Below, in pieces: positions 28,105 to 37,971 of a stretch of DNA of 63,684 bases (positions within the stretch are counted from its first letter, which is position 1; every line of letters begins with the position of its first letter). The translations under genes were made by a program, and so were the position numbers. Origin of the DNA: Corynebacterium sp. 122RC1 (GTDB lineage: Bacteria; Actinomycetota; Actinomycetes; Mycobacteriales; Mycobacteriaceae); the NCBI RefSeq assembly GCF_024580955.1, contig NZ_JANIKD010000014.1, positions 1 through 63,684 on the forward strand, written 5' to 3'. The notes beneath the pieces were generated by a model, which did no database searches, had not been told where the DNA came from, and saw only the letters and a program-made list of their open reading frames with translations.

Positions 28105-29199
28105 ATGGCGCTTTCCGATACCCGCTTTAGCAACCGCCGCCGTGCACTGGCCGCAAAGTTGGCTAGCCAGCGCGTGGACACCATGCTGGTGACTCACCTC
28201 ATCCACGTGCGCTACCTTTCTGGTTTCTCAGGCTCCAATGGTGCGGTGCTGGTGAACAAGGATCTCTCAGCAAAGATCTCCACTGATGGCCGCTACTTCA
28301 CCCAAATCGCGGAGGAAGTGCCAGACATCGAGATGGTGGAGGGCCGCAACCCAGGTGTGAGCTTGCTCAAGCAGGTGGAAGGCCCACGCCGCGTAGGCTT
28401 TGAGGCGGACTTCGTTTCCGTCTCCGCCTTGGAGCAGCTCAAGGAAGCCGCGGGGGAGGAGATCACCTTGGTCCCTATTTCCGGGGTGATTGAGGAAATC
28501 CGCCTTACAAAGGACCCACTTGAGCTGGAACGCCTGGGCTTGGTTGCAGATCTGGCGAATTCTTCCCTGGCAGAACTCATTGCGGAAGGCGGCCTGCGCG
28601 CAGGAATCAGCGAAAAGCAGGTTGCGGCAGATTTGGAATACCGGATGCGCATGAAGGGTGCCGAACGCCCGAGCTTTGACACCATCGTCGCCTCCGGACC
28701 GAACTCCGCCAAACCACACCACGGCGCTTCTGACCGCATTATCGAGCACGGCGATTTAGTCACCATCGACTTCGGCGCGCATGACCGCGGCTTCAACTCA
28801 GACACCACCCGCACCTTTGTGATCGGCGAGGCCAGCGACTTTGCCAAAGAGATCTACCAGGTGGTCCTTGAGGCCCAGCTTAAGGGCGTGGAAGCAGCGG
28901 TGCCCGGTGCGGCGCTTGCCGACGTCGACAAGGCTTGCAGGGACGTGATCACCGCGGCGGGGTACGGTGAGTACTTTGTCCACTCAACGGGGCATGGTGT
29001 GGGGCTGGATCTCCACGAGGCACCCTACGCTGCAACTACTGGCACCGGAGTGCTTGCGCCTGGCATGACCCTCACCATTGAGCCGGGCATCTATGTGCCG
29101 GGCAAAGGTGGCGTGCGCATTGAGGACACTTTAGTGATTACCGAGGGTGTGCCAAAGAACTTGACTCGCGGCCTGCCCAAGGAGCTCCAGGTCCTCTAG
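28105..29199 (+). CDS. pepQ: Xaa-Pro aminopeptidase/dipeptidase, M24B family
   Basis: 364 aa, GAAAGG before the ATG. Pita-bread metallopeptidase that removes residues N-terminal to proline. N-terminal creatinase-like domain (VRYLSGFSGSNGAVLV), then the catalytic domain with metal ligands: Asp in TIDFGA and DTTRTF, His in HSTGHGVGL, Glu in LTIEPGIYVPG and VRIEDT. Common neighbour of efp. The 250-bp gap upstream (27853-28104) holds a GTGCGCA/TGCGCGCAC inverted repeat around 27995-28023 and no gene. Gene naming (pepQ or papA) varies between genomes. Confidence 0.92.
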   Translation: MALSDTRFSNRRRALAAKLASQRVDTMLVTHLIHVRYLSGFSGSNGAVLVNKDLSAKISTDGRYFTQIAEEVPDIEMVEGRNPGVSLLKQVEGPRRVGFEADFVSVSALEQLKEAAGEEITLVPISGVIEEIRLTKDPLELERLGLVADLANSSLAELIAEGGLRAGISEKQVAADLEYRMRMKGAERPSFDTIVASGPNSAKPHHGASDRIIEHGDLVTIDFGAHDRGFNSDTTRTFVIGEASDFAKEIYQVVLEAQLKGVEAAVPGAALADVDKACRDVITAAGYGEYFVHSTGHGVGLDLHEAPYAATTGTGVLAPGMTLTIEPGIYVPGKGGVRIEDTLVITEGVPKNLTRGLPKELQVL

Positions 29200-29261
29200 A
29201 CCCAAAGGCATGGCGTTGCTAGAAACAACCGCGCTGCTCATGTATGCTGTGTGATGTTCTT

Positions 29262-29297
29262 GGGGCGTGAGTGGGCGAACAACTCGCCTTCCGCCCC
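29262..29297 (+). other. Hairpin in the pepQ-efp gap
   Basis: GGGGCG (29262-29267) pairs with CGCCCC (29292-29297), with an inner GGGCGA/TCGCC stem. A -10-like TATGCT lies upstream at 29243-29248, which would place the hairpin in the efp leader; it could also end pepQ transcripts. The motif GTGGGCGA at its heart recurs in two other intergenic hairpins. Confidence 0.35.
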
Positions 29298-29368
29298 ATT
29301 TGCATTGCACAGTTTTTTCATAACTCAAGATCAAAAGATCTCCCCTGATCCACCGTAAGGAACCTTTC

Positions 29369-29932
29369 GTGGCAACTACCGCAGATTTCAAGAACGGCCT
29401 TGTGCTGAAGATCGACAACAAGCTCCAGCAGATCGTGGAGTTCCAGCACGTTAAGCCAGGCAAGGGCCCGGCCTTCGTGCGTACCAAGCTGAAGGACGTT
29501 GTTTCCGGCAAGGTGACGGACAAGACCTTCAACGCAGGCGTCAAAGTGGAAACCGCAACTGTTGACCGCCGCGACATGACCTACCTCTACAACGACGGCA
29601 CCTCCTACATCGTTATGGATGAAAAGGACTACGAGCAGATCGAGCTCGCTCCACACATCATCGGCGATGGCGCCCGCTTCCTGCTGGAAAACACCACCAT
29701 CCAGGTTTCCTTCCACGAGGGCGAGCCACTGTTCGCTGAGCTTCCAATCTCCCTTGATCTGCGCGTTGAGCACACCGATCCGGGTCTGCAGGGCGACCGC
29801 TCCACCGGCGGCACCAAGCCAGCCACCCTGGAAACCGGCGCAGAGATCCAGGTGCCGTTGTTCATCGAGACCGGCAACGTGGTCAAGGTAGACACCCGTG
29901 ACGGCTCCTACCTCTCCCGAGTAAACAACTAA
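29369..29932 (+). CDS. efp: Translation elongation factor P
   Basis: 187 aa from GTG 29369 (TAAGGAAC upstream). Relieves ribosome stalling at polyproline. Three OB-like domains; the tip loop is [16 protein letters not shown], with Lys at the position that is modified in some phyla. The domain III signature region [20 protein letters not shown] is shortened here to [20 protein letters not shown] with the expected Ser/Gly residues. No EpmA/EpmB or YmfI gene is nearby. The stop overlaps nusB (TAATG). Confidence 0.97.
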   Translation: MATTADFKNGLVLKIDNKLQQIVEFQHVKPGKGPAFVRTKLKDVVSGKVTDKTFNAGVKVETATVDRRDMTYLYNDGTSYIVMDEKDYEQIELAPHIIGDGARFLLENTTIQVSFHEGEPLFAELPISLDLRVEHTDPGLQGDRSTGGTKPATLETGAEIQVPLFIETGNVVKVDTRDGSYLSRVNN

Positions 29933-30771
29933 TGGAACCTTCTGAACACAGGCAGTCTCAATCGCAAGATCCCGACGCGGCAGGCAAGCCAGAGTCTCCG
30001 AGTATTCCAGAGGCGGTGGAAACGCCAGAGGCAGAAGTAGAGGCAGCGCGCCAGCGCAGCCAAGCTCAGCCTCGGCCGCGGGTGGGTTTCAAGCGCCACG
30101 GTTCGCGCTACCGCGCGCGGCGCCGCGCAGTGGACATCCTCTTTGAGGCAGAGGCCCGCGACATCGACCCGGTAGCAATTGTGGAAGATCGCGTCATGCT
30201 TTCCCACAATGACACCAACGGAGTTGCCCCGGTAAACCCCTACACCAAGCAGATCGTGGCAGGGGCAGCCGAGGAGTTGGACCGCATCGATGAGGTTATC
30301 GCGGCGCATCTCGCCGAGGACTGGACGCTGAGCCGAATCTCTGCGGTGGACCGCGCTGTTCTGCGCGTTGCGGTGTGGGAGTTGCTGTTCAACGAGGAAG
30401 TTCCCGTGGTCACGGCCATGGTGGAGGCAGTGGAAATCTCCAGCGAGTACTCCACGGACGACGCCCCGGCATACATCCACGCGCTGCTGGACTCAGTGGT
30501 GCAAAAGATCGACGACGCCCGCGCCGGCGTCTCATTCCTGGCCACCGAGGCAGAGGAAGAGGTTCATCAGGCTGCCGAAGTGGATGCTGAATTGGATGCC
30601 GATGCCGAAGCTGATGCCGATACTGAGATCGAGATCGAGATCGATCACGGCGACGATCACACGGACCCAGTTTCCGGCGAGGCCGAAAGTCACCTCGACA
30701 ACCCGGTAGATGAACGGGAAGATCAACCGGATGTAGTAGCGGAAACTGCGGAACCAGAAGCCACTGAGTAG
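29932..30771 (+). CDS. nusB: Transcription antitermination factor NusB with long acidic tail
   Basis: 279 aa; only residues about 50-200 form the all-helical NusB core ([55 protein letters not shown]-equivalent [15 protein letters not shown]). It works with NusE/S10 at rRNA boxA. The N-terminal 45 residues are polar, and the last 80 residues are a striking Asp/Glu run with repeated DAD/EIEIE units, as in other corynebacterial NusB proteins. Start overlaps efp by one base. Confidence 0.93.
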   Translation: MEPSEHRQSQSQDPDAAGKPESPSIPEAVETPEAEVEAARQRSQAQPRPRVGFKRHGSRYRARRRAVDILFEAEARDIDPVAIVEDRVMLSHNDTNGVAPVNPYTKQIVAGAAEELDRIDEVIAAHLAEDWTLSRISAVDRAVLRVAVWELLFNEEVPVVTAMVEAVEISSEYSTDDAPAYIHALLDSVVQKIDDARAGVSFLATEAEEEVHQAAEVDAELDADAEADADTEIEIEIDHGDDHTDPVSGEAESHLDNPVDEREDQPDVVAETAEPEATE

Positions 30772-30827
30772 GCTCACTAAGCGAGCGGGCTGACGCGCTG
30801 AAACACCAGCAGGGAAGTATTGCTGGG

Positions 30828-30857
30828 AAAGGCGGGATTGCAAGCGATCCCGCCTTT
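30828..30857. terminator. Bidirectional terminator between nusB and the YbjN pair
   Basis: Perfect 11-bp stem AAAGGCGGGAT (30828-30838) and ATCCCGCCTTT (30847-30857), 8-nt loop. A and T ends on both strands suit the convergent genes on either side. Confidence 0.8.
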
Positions 30858-30894
30858 CGGCATATCTCAAATTCCCTGAAACTCCTAGGGCAAA

Positions 30895-31329
30895 CTACCT
30901 TGGCAGCGTAGTTGGGGGCTGCGTGCGCCTGGCAAACTGATTCAGGGTGTGCAGGAGGGCCTCCACGCTGCGCTTCACATGGTTGGAGAGCTGCTCTTTG
31001 GTCATACCTGCGGCAACCATGAACTCAGATTCCACCCGCAACACCACCGTGGGACCTGAGTACACCACGGACGCCCTGGTGAGTGGTGCTTCTAGGTTGA
31101 GCTCGTTGGCCACCACCATCGCCTCGGGGAAGGGAAGCTCAGGGGACCGGGTGGTTGGGTGGTCAGCGCGCACCACAATGGTTGAGGGAAACACCAAGAA
31201 ATCACCCACCACGGGGCCAACACGGAAGGCAGCCCGGTGCTCGTCGATCTGCGTCAAGGTCATGCCATATTCGGCGTGTTCGGCCAGGAAGCGCTCCATT
31301 GTGACATGGAAAACTTCATTCGTGCTCAT
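30895..31329 (-). CDS. YbjN-type protein (sensory-transduction-like fold), second of a pair
   Basis: 144 aa. Resembles the YbjN/DUF1790 superfamily (type III secretion chaperone-like fold): an N-terminal helix, a five-stranded sheet (FRVGPVVGDFLVFPSTIVVRA) and a C-terminal helical part (MTKEQLSNHVKRSVEALLHTL). Biochemical role unknown. Its ATG overlaps the stop of the upstream gene by four bases, so the two are coupled and their products probably pair. Confidence 0.75.
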   Translation of the reverse strand: MSTNEVFHVTMERFLAEHAEYGMTLTQIDEHRAAFRVGPVVGDFLVFPSTIVVRADHPTTRSPELPFPEAMVVANELNLEAPLTRASVVYSGPTVVLRVESEFMVAAGMTKEQLSNHVKRSVEALLHTLNQFARRTQPPTTLPR

Positions 31330-31853
31330 TGCTCGCCGCCTTCCTGCTGCTCAGTGGCGTCGCCGCTTTCCCACTGCACGAGCTCCGGGAATTGCTCGTC
31401 CAACCAGTTCATACTGCGTACAAAGGAATCAATACTGGTCACTACAAATGCCCCCGCTTGCATAAAACTCAATCCGGCGCGGACATCGAGCCAGCGGGAG
31501 ACGGAAATCTTCAGGTTGTTGGCAACCGCCTCACTTTCTGGGGAGTTCGGGAAAAGCGAGGCCTGCTCAACGTAGGTCATTTTTGGATACATCATGGATG
31601 CGTTCCAGTCGTTGACGTGGATCATGACCGTGACGTGGTCTTCCCACGTGGGAGTGCCACGCCAATACGCATTGGCCATCAGCGTGCCTTCGTCCATCGC
31701 AAAGGTGACGGTGTGGCTTTCAAACTCCACCACGAGGACTTCCAAACCTTCGCTGGTGGTGCGCTGGTAGATGAGCATTTCTTCATCCAGCACCTCTGCG
31801 ATCGTGTCGAGAGATGCGGGGATCACCTCTTTGAGGTTTCGCATGAAATCCAT
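31326..31853 (-). CDS. YbjN-type protein, first of a pair
   Basis: 175 aa with the same fold as its downstream partner: helix, FESHTVTFAMDEGTLMANAYWRG-like strands, and VANNLKISVSRWLDVRAGLSF, ending in a QWESGDATEQQEGGEQ-type polar tail. Function unknown. It starts 12 bp after the epimerase gene, so 33347 to 30895 is a three-gene minus-strand operon. Similar neighbouring pairs are common in corynebacteria and mycobacteria. Confidence 0.75.
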   Translation of the reverse strand: MDFMRNLKEVIPASLDTIAEVLDEEMLIYQRTTSEGLEVLVVEFESHTVTFAMDEGTLMANAYWRGTPTWEDHVTVMIHVNDWNASMMYPKMTYVEQASLFPNSPESEAVANNLKISVSRWLDVRAGLSFMQAGAFVVTSIDSFVRSMNWLDEQFPELVQWESGDATEQQEGGEQ

Positions 31854-31865
31854 AGTGACTCAACC

Positions 31866-33347
31866 TTAATCCAGCGCTTCATCCAGCGCCTGATCGTGCC
31901 CGCCCCTTGCCTCCTCGGGTTGTTCAGCCTTCGTGGGGTCGGGCAGCAGTTCCTCGCCGCCAAGTTCGTGGGCAAGCGCCTGGTTGATGGTGCTGTGGCG
32001 GAACTGGAAACCGTGCATCTTCAACACCTGTGGTTGTACGCGCTGATTGGCAAAGGCGAGTTCGTCGGCGCCCTGGGCACCCAAGATGAGCTTCGGAGCG
32101 ATGGAGGGGAGGGGAATAATCGACGGTCGCTTGAGCACCTTACCCAGTGCTGTAGCAAAGTCCGTATTGCTCACCGGATTGGGCGCCACCGCATTGATCG
32201 GCCCCGAAAGCGCGGGATCAAGCAGCGCCTGGACGTAGATGTCCGTGAGGTCATCAATGCTGATCCAGGAAAGCCATGGGCTGCGCTTCGCAAACGAACC
32301 TCCCAAGCCCACGTTGAACAGGCCTTTATACACCGGAAGGAGACCGCCCCGGCCGCTCAGCACCACACCGGTACGGATTTGGGCTGTGCGCACACCGCCA
32401 TCTGTGGCTGCCTGGGTTGCCGCCTCCCACTCTTTGACCACCTGCGCCAAAAAGCCTTCGCCGTTGCCGGAAGATTCCTGGAGGATCTCGTCGCCGCGGT
32501 CGTGACCGTACCAGCCGATCGCCGAGGCACTAATCATCACCTTGCATTCTTTGGTCTCCGCAGCGAGTTTTGCCAAAGCAGCGGTGGGCCCCGTGCGCGA
32601 GTCCCTGATTGCGGCCTTGTGGGCGTCGTGAAAGCGCCCAAAAATGGGCTCCCCGGCCAGGTGAATGAGTGCATCAACCCCCTGAAGAAGCTCGGGGTGA
32701 GGGGAGTCAGGATTCCAGAGGCGTTGCTGGTCTTTGGGTTTGGAGCGCACGAGCTGCACCACGGTGATGCCGAGGGTCTGCAGTTGTGCGGTGAGCGCGC
32801 GTCCAACGAGCCCGCGGGAGCCGGTCATGGCCACAGTGCGAATCTTGCCGTTGCCGCCTTCGGATGTGGCATCCGTGGGGGAATTGAGCAGCGGCTGGAG
32901 GCTCAGTAGGCGCTGTATGTCGCCGAGGAGCTGGTGCTGGCGGTAGGCAAATAATGACACCAGGCTTTGGCCGGGGACGCGGGTGAACACCTCATCGGTG
33001 ATAACGGTAGCTTCCGCCGTGCCGGCATCAAGACCCGGAACTGCCCCGGTGACCGGCGCGAAAGAGTGGACATGGCGCCAATTCGCGAGTGCTCGCACGG
33101 GGGCGGTCACGCAGACGTCGGTGAATTGGCGGCCCGGAATGTAGCCGGAGAGGTCGTGCTTCGCCTGCCAAGTCAGCCCCGCCGGCAGCGCAAAAGTGGT
33201 GGTGCCACGCGCCAGCGATTCCGCCTGAGCAACCGGAGTCATGGGCAGAAAACTTGGGGAGAGGCGCGCGACTGCACCCGGCCTGGTGTGCCAATCCCAC
33301 ACCAAGTCCAGCGGCGCGGGGATGATATGCGCTGCATGAAATGCCAT
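31866..33347 (-). CDS. TIGR01777-type epimerase (SDR) with N-terminal SRPBCC domain
   Basis: 493 aa from ATG 33345-33347, with GAAAGG upstream; the longer frame to 33437 adds a doubtful segment. Residues 1-150 form an SRPBCC/START-like hydrophobic-ligand domain (HIIPAPLDLVWDWHTRPG). Residues about 165-460 are an extended SDR with the nucleotide loop TGSRGLVGRALTAQL, LIHLAGEP, SASAIGWYG and a C-terminal DUF1731 region (PQVLKMHGFQFRHSTI). The tail is acidic. It probably modifies or binds a nucleotide-linked or lipid-like substrate; unknown. Divergent from pyrR across a 427-bp region. Confidence 0.85.
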   Translation of the reverse strand: MAFHAAHIIPAPLDLVWDWHTRPGAVARLSPSFLPMTPVAQAESLARGTTTFALPAGLTWQAKHDLSGYIPGRQFTDVCVTAPVRALANWRHVHSFAPVTGAVPGLDAGTAEATVITDEVFTRVPGQSLVSLFAYRQHQLLGDIQRLLSLQPLLNSPTDATSEGGNGKIRTVAMTGSRGLVGRALTAQLQTLGITVVQLVRSKPKDQQRLWNPDSPHPELLQGVDALIHLAGEPIFGRFHDAHKAAIRDSRTGPTAALAKLAAETKECKVMISASAIGWYGHDRGDEILQESSGNGEGFLAQVVKEWEAATQAATDGGVRTAQIRTGVVLSGRGGLLPVYKGLFNVGLGGSFAKRSPWLSWISIDDLTDIYVQALLDPALSGPINAVAPNPVSNTDFATALGKVLKRPSIIPLPSIAPKLILGAQGADELAFANQRVQPQVLKMHGFQFRHSTINQALAHELGGEELLPDPTKAEQPEEARGGHDQALDEALD

Positions 33348-33603
33348 GGGCCAGCCTTTCACTACTCGGTACAAAGCAACACTCGGAAGCAGCCCCGCGA
33401 GCATGTGCACCGCCACAAGCACGAACGACGCCACCAAGTCCGCAGCTCACAAAGTGTTCTTGGGTGTTGCGGTACGGCGCCTCCCGAAGGCGTTTGGCTC
33501 AGCGGGGGGAAAGCTCGAGAGGATTCTTGCAACAGCCTACAGAAGTTTTGCGGAGAAACTTTTCCCGCCACCAAGTTGGGCGCGCGGAGGGGGTGAGCGC
33601 TGC
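33348..33603. other. Divergent intergenic region before the pyr operon
   Basis: No gene or RNA recognised. It carries the minus-strand ribosome site and presumably the promoter of the epimerase operon. Confidence 0.35.
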
Positions 33604-33632
33604 TAGTCAAAATGGTTGCGAAGTTGTAATAT
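33604..33632 (+). promoter_or_regulatory. Candidate promoter of the pyr operon
   Basis: TAGTCA (33604-33609), 17-bp spacer, TAATAT (33627-33632). It would give a leader of about 135 nt ending with the PyrR-binding hairpin. Confidence 0.5.
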
Positions 33633-33734
33633 TTGAGCCAATGGCTTCCGCTGGCTTTCATGCTCGATTCCGCGCTGAATTCAATGCTGCATTCCATGCC
33701 GGGAGCTGAACACACAATTGAGTCCATTGGGCAT

Positions 33735-33769
33735 CCTTTAAGGGCCGCACAGAGAGGCGGGAAAGGAGG
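33735..33769 (+). promoter_or_regulatory. PyrR-binding hairpin overlapping the pyrR Shine-Dalgarno
   Basis: Inner stem CCGC (33745-33748) and GCGG (33757-33760), with an A/G closing mismatch, holds the hexaloop CAGAGA (33750-33755), a perfect match to the CNGNGA loop that PyrR recognises. Outside it CCTTT (33735-33739) pairs with AAAGG (33762-33766), the first half of the Shine-Dalgarno AAAGGAGG (33762-33769) of pyrR. PyrR-UMP binding would stabilise the fold and block translation. No terminator/antiterminator pair is seen, so a translational mechanism, as described for Mycobacterium smegmatis pyr genes, is inferred. Confidence 0.7.
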
Positions 33770-33774
33770 TCACG

Positions 33775-34365
33775 ATGAGTTCAGTAGGAAACGAGACGGT
33801 TGAGCTGCTCAGCAGCCAAGAAGTCTCGCGCACTATCGCACGCATCGCGCACCAGATTATTGAAAAGACGGCGCTTGATTCACCCCAGGCGTCAAAGGTG
33901 ATGTTGCTCGGTATTCCCTCCGGCGGCGTGCCACTCGCAGAGAGCTTGGCCACCCGGATTGAGGAGTTCACAGGGGTGACGGTTCCCGTCGGATCCCTTG
34001 ATGTGACCTTGTACCGCGACGACCTGCGCTCGAACCCACACCGAGCACTCCAACCCACCCGCATCCCCACCGGCGGCATTGAGGGGGCAACAGTGGTGCT
34101 GGTGGATGACGTCCTCTATTCCGGCCGCACCATCCGCGCCGCACTAGACGCGCTGCGTGACATCGGGCGGGCGGGCGTCGTTCAGCTTGCGGTTCTGGTG
34201 GATCGCGGTCACCGCGAGCTGCCCATCCGCGCAGACTACGTTGGCAAAAATCTGCCCACCGCAGCAGGGGAAGGGGTGAAAGTGCTGCTAGAGCCTATCG
34301 ACGGGCGCGACGCCGTACTGCTCACCCGCCCCAAAGCCGCGCGGCAAGAAGAAACTGGAGCCTAA
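33775..34365 (+). CDS. pyrR: Bifunctional pyr regulator / uracil phosphoribosyltransferase
   Basis: 196 aa. Phosphoribosyltransferase fold with the PRPP loop [18 protein letters not shown] at about residues 106-123; also [12 protein letters not shown] and [11 protein letters not shown], the basic RNA-binding edge. In this family it binds pyr mRNA when UMP is high and has weak UPRTase activity. First gene of pyrR-pyrB-pyrC-carA-carB-pyrF; its own leader carries the expected RNA target. Confidence 0.96.
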   Translation: MSSVGNETVELLSSQEVSRTIARIAHQIIEKTALDSPQASKVMLLGIPSGGVPLAESLATRIEEFTGVTVPVGSLDVTLYRDDLRSNPHRALQPTRIPTGGIEGATVVLVDDVLYSGRTIRAALDALRDIGRAGVVQLAVLVDRGHRELPIRADYVGKNLPTAAGEGVKVLLEPIDGRDAVLLTRPKAARQEETGA

Positions 34366-34368
34366 AAG

Positions 34369-35310
34369 ATGAAGCACCTGCTTTCCATCGCGGATCTTTC
34401 CCGCGATGAAATTCTTGGCCTGATGGATGAGGCCGATAGATTCCGCGAGGCCTTGCTGGACCGGGAGGTGAAGAAGCTGCCCACACTGCGCGGGCGCACC
34501 ATCTTCACCCTGTTCTATGAGAACTCCACTCGTACCCGCTCCTCTTTTGAAACTGCCGGAAAGTGGATGAGCGCGGACGTGATCAACATTTCGGCGTCTT
34601 CTTCCTCGGTAAAGAAGGGCGAGTCACTCAAAGACACCGGCCTTACCCTTTCCGCCATCGGCGCGGATGCGATCATCATGCGCCACTCTTCCTCCGGTGC
34701 GGCGCAGCAACTTGCGCAGTGGGTTGCCCCAGGTGGTAATGGTCCAAGCGTGATCAACGCGGGCGATGGCTCCCACCAACACCCTACGCAGGCACTGCTC
34801 GATGCAGTTACGATGCGCCAGCGCCTGGGGAATTTGGATGGGCGCAAAGTGGTGATCGTCGGTGATTGCCTGCACTCCCGCGTGGTGCGATCCAACGTTG
34901 ACCTGCTTTCCACCTTGGGCGCGGAGGTGGTGCTCGTGGCGCCACCAACGCTGTTGCCCACCGGCGTTGAGCACTGGCCTGTGCGCACGAATGTGGACAT
35001 GGACGCTGAGATTTCCGATGCCGACGTTGTGATGATGCTGCGCGTACAGCAAGAGCGCATGCACGGCGGGTTCTTCCCTTCCCACCGCGAATACGCAACG
35101 CTCTACGGGCTTTCCAAGGACCGCGCGGCGCGGCTGCAGGAACACACGGTGATCATGCACCCAGGGCCGATGCTGCGCGGCATGGAAATCAACTACGCCG
35201 TTGCGGATCTACCTGCATCTGCCGTGTTGCAGCAGGTCAATAACGGTGTGCACGCGCGCATGGCGGTGCTGTTCACCCTCATTGCTGGTACGGAGTCCCC
35301 GGGGTTCTAG
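34369..35310 (+). CDS. pyrB: Aspartate carbamoyltransferase catalytic subunit
   Basis: 313 aa, starting 4 bp after pyrR. Makes N-carbamoyl-aspartate from carbamoyl phosphate and aspartate. Carbamoyl-phosphate loop [13 protein letters not shown], the 80s-type loop [23 protein letters not shown] and [11 protein letters not shown]. No pyrI regulatory subunit gene is nearby; like other Gram-positives it should work as a trimer, possibly with dihydroorotase. Confidence 0.98.
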   Translation: MKHLLSIADLSRDEILGLMDEADRFREALLDREVKKLPTLRGRTIFTLFYENSTRTRSSFETAGKWMSADVINISASSSSVKKGESLKDTGLTLSAIGADAIIMRHSSSGAAQQLAQWVAPGGNGPSVINAGDGSHQHPTQALLDAVTMRQRLGNLDGRKVVIVGDCLHSRVVRSNVDLLSTLGAEVVLVAPPTLLPTGVEHWPVRTNVDMDAEISDADVVMMLRVQQERMHGGFFPSHREYATLYGLSKDRAARLQEHTVIMHPGPMLRGMEINYAVADLPASAVLQQVNNGVHARMAVLFTLIAGTESPGF

Positions 35311-35338
35311 GGAACCAGGGTGTTGTAAGGAGAAAAGA

Positions 35339-36736
35339 ATGAACGATCAAGCAGATCAACAAAAGCACACCGAGTTCCCACCCACTGGCACGCTGGCGGC
35401 TCCTGCGCAAGGCCGGTTGCTGCTCACCAACGTGCGCCCCTATGGCGAGGGGGAGCCGGTGAATGTGCTCATCGAGGAGGGCAGCATCGCGGCGATTGGC
35501 GCTGACGCTGCCGCCGGTTCCGGCGTTGAGTCTGACACTGAAGGCGTGGAAGTGATCGACGGCAAGGGGGCTGTTCTGCTCCCAGGCCTGGTGGACATGC
35601 ACGTCCACCTGCGCGAGCCCGGTCGCGAGGACACCGAAACAATTGCCACTGGTTCTGCAGCTGCGGCGAAGGGTGGCTTCACCGCGGTATTTACCATGGC
35701 CAATACCCAGCCGGTGATGGATCAACCGGTGATTGCGGAGTCGGTCTGGTTCAAGGGGCAGCAGGTGGGCCTGTGCGACGTGCACCCCGTGGGTTCCATT
35801 ACCAAGGGGCTTCAAGGCGAGCAGCTCACCGAGTTCGGCATGATGGCTCGCTCTGAAGCCAAGGTGAGGATGTTTTCCGACGACGGCAAGTGCGTAGACA
35901 ATCCACTGCTCATGCGCCGCGCCGTGGAGTACGCCAAGGGGCTGGATGTGCTGTTGGCGCAGCACTGCGAGGACCCACGGCTCACCGAAGGCGCGGTTGC
36001 CCACGAAGGTGAAACTGCAGCCAAGCTGGGTTTGCGTGGCTGGCCCCGCGTTGCCGAGGAATCCGTGGTGGCCCGTGACGCCATTTTGGCCCGCGACTAC
36101 GGCAACCGCGTCCACATCTGCCACGCCTCCACCGAAGGCACCGTTGAGCTCCTCAAATGGGCAAAGAGCCAAAACATCCCCATCACCGCGGAAGTGACCC
36201 CACATCACCTCCTGCTCACCGACGAGCGCCTGGAAACCTACGACGGCGTGAACCGCGTGAACCCACCGCTGCGCGAAGAACGAGACACGGTAGCGCTGCG
36301 CGAAGCACTGCTGGAGGGCATTATCGACGTCATCGCCACCGACCACGCGCCGCATGGCTCTGAAGACAAGTGCTGCGAGTTCGAACACGCCAAGCCCGGC
36401 ATGCTCGGCCTTGAAACATCCCTGCCAATCGTGGCCAAGATCTTCGTGGAATCCGGGCTGGCCGATTGGCGCTTTGTGGCCAAGGTGATGTCTGAGCGCC
36501 CCGCGGAAATCTTGAAGCTCCCAGGCCACGGCCGCCCGATTGCGGTAGGGGAGCCCGCCAACCTGGTGCTGGTGGAAACCGATTCCCCGTGGACTGCTCA
36601 CGGTGAGCAGATGGCCTCCAAGGCCCAAAACACCCCGTATGAGGGGATGGAGTTTTCCACCAAGGTGGCAACCACCATGCTCCGCGGGCATGTGACCTGC
36701 CGCGATGGAGTGCCCAGCGCACCACGCAACGCATAA
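35339..36736 (+). CDS. pyrC: Dihydroorotase
   Basis: 465 aa from ATG 35339 with GTAAGGAG upstream; the frame from 35201 overlaps pyrB and is rejected. Class I zinc amidohydrolase that cyclises carbamoyl-aspartate. [15 protein letters not shown] holds the first zinc His pair, [10 protein letters not shown] and EVTPHHLLL later ligands, and [11 protein letters not shown] the catalytic Asp. The first 25 residues are a polar extension not needed for the fold. Zinc-bridging Lys is not obvious by eye, as in other class I enzymes. Confidence 0.96.
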   Translation: MNDQADQQKHTEFPPTGTLAAPAQGRLLLTNVRPYGEGEPVNVLIEEGSIAAIGADAAAGSGVESDTEGVEVIDGKGAVLLPGLVDMHVHLREPGREDTETIATGSAAAAKGGFTAVFTMANTQPVMDQPVIAESVWFKGQQVGLCDVHPVGSITKGLQGEQLTEFGMMARSEAKVRMFSDDGKCVDNPLLMRRAVEYAKGLDVLLAQHCEDPRLTEGAVAHEGETAAKLGLRGWPRVAEESVVARDAILARDYGNRVHICHASTEGTVELLKWAKSQNIPITAEVTPHHLLLTDERLETYDGVNRVNPPLREERDTVALREALLEGIIDVIATDHAPHGSEDKCCEFEHAKPGMLGLETSLPIVAKIFVESGLADWRFVAKVMSERPAEILKLPGHGRPIAVGEPANLVLVETDSPWTAHGEQMASKAQNTPYEGMEFSTKVATTMLRGHVTCRDGVPSAPRNA

Positions 36737-36790
36737 ACCCAAAACGCTATTGCACAGATTGATCTGAAATCTTCTTTGAAAGGCAAGACC

Positions 36791-37945
36791 TTGCTCGCAG
36801 ATTCCACAGCAACCCCAACCCCCACCAAGGCAGTGCTCGTGCTTGCCGACGGCCGCGCCTTTTACGGCCAAAGCTTTGGTGCCACCGGCACCACCTACGG
36901 TGAAGCGGTGTTCACCACAGCCATGACCGGCTACCAAGAGACCATGACGGACCCCTCCTACCACCGGCAGATCGTGGTGGCTACCGCCCCGCAGATCGGC
37001 AACACGGGCTGGAACGATGAGGACAACGAGTCCCACGGTGCCAAGATCTGGGTTGCCGGTTTGGTGATCCGTGACCTGGCAAACCGCGTGTCCAACTGGC
37101 GCGCTGAGCGCACGCTGGAAGATGAGATGATTGCCCAGGGCATCGTGGGCATCGCCGGTGTGGATACCCGCGCAATCGTGCGCCACCTGCGCAACTTCGG
37201 TTCCGTCTCCGCGGGCATCTTCTCTGGTGAACAGGCAAGCGCGCCAGTTGAAGAGTTGGTGCAACTGGTCAAGCAGCAGCCCGTGATGGAGGGCTTGGAC
37301 CTGGCTGAGCAGGTGAGCACCCCGGAGCCCTACGTAGTGGAGGCAGAGGGGGAGCAGCGTTTCACCGTGGTGGCCTATGACATGGGCATTAAGACCAACA
37401 CACCACGCAACTTTGCGCAGCGCGGTATCCGCACCGTGGTGGTTCCAGCGAACACCCCGTACGAGCAGATCACCCAATACAACCCGGACGGCGTGTTCAT
37501 CTCCAACGGCCCTGGTGACCCTGCCACGGCAGACATCATGGTTGGTATCGTCGGCGATATTATCCGCGCCGGCATCCCACTGTTCGGCATCTGCTTTGGC
37601 AACCAGATTCTGGGCCGCGCGTTTGGGCTGAAGACCTACAAGCTGAAGTTCGGCCACCGAGGCATCAACGTACCTGTGCTTAACCACGTCACCGGAAAGA
37701 TCGACATCACCTCCCAAAACCACGGCTTTGCCCTGGAAGGCGAGGCAGGCAAGGTGTTCAGCACCCCGTTCGGCGACGCACAAGTCACCCACACATGCCT
37801 GAACGACGGCACCGTAGAAGGTGTGGCCCTGTTGGATGGCTCGGCCTTCTCAGTGCAATACCACCCCGAAGCCGCCGCCGGCCCGCACGACGCCAACCCG
37901 CTGTTCGATCAGTTCTTTGAACTGCTCGAATCCCGCGCCAAATAA
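36791..37945 (+). CDS. carA: Carbamoyl-phosphate synthase small (glutaminase) subunit
   Basis: 384 aa from TTG 36791, placed seven bases after GAAAGG (36778-36783). A TTG at 36776 would add five residues but the ribosome site would then fall inside the gene. N-terminal CPSase domain ([32 protein letters not shown]), then a class I amidotransferase with catalytic Cys268 in [13 protein letters not shown] and His/Glu in [11 protein letters not shown]. Delivers ammonia from glutamine to CarB. Confidence 0.95.
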   Translation: MLADSTATPTPTKAVLVLADGRAFYGQSFGATGTTYGEAVFTTAMTGYQETMTDPSYHRQIVVATAPQIGNTGWNDEDNESHGAKIWVAGLVIRDLANRVSNWRAERTLEDEMIAQGIVGIAGVDTRAIVRHLRNFGSVSAGIFSGEQASAPVEELVQLVKQQPVMEGLDLAEQVSTPEPYVVEAEGEQRFTVVAYDMGIKTNTPRNFAQRGIRTVVVPANTPYEQITQYNPDGVFISNGPGDPATADIMVGIVGDIIRAGIPLFGICFGNQILGRAFGLKTYKLKFGHRGINVPVLNHVTGKIDITSQNHGFALEGEAGKVFSTPFGDAQVTHTCLNDGTVEGVALLDGSAFSVQYHPEAAAGPHDANPLFDQFFELLESRAK

Positions 37946-37971
37946 CCCCCACCAGGAAAGGAAACCTATTC

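Noticed and set aside
35279..37792. Very long minus-strand open frame (837 codons) opposite pyrC-carA
   Set aside because: It is antisense to two certain genes, has no ribosome site or recognisable domain, and is rich in His, Gly and Leu as expected for a shadow frame of high-GC coding DNA.
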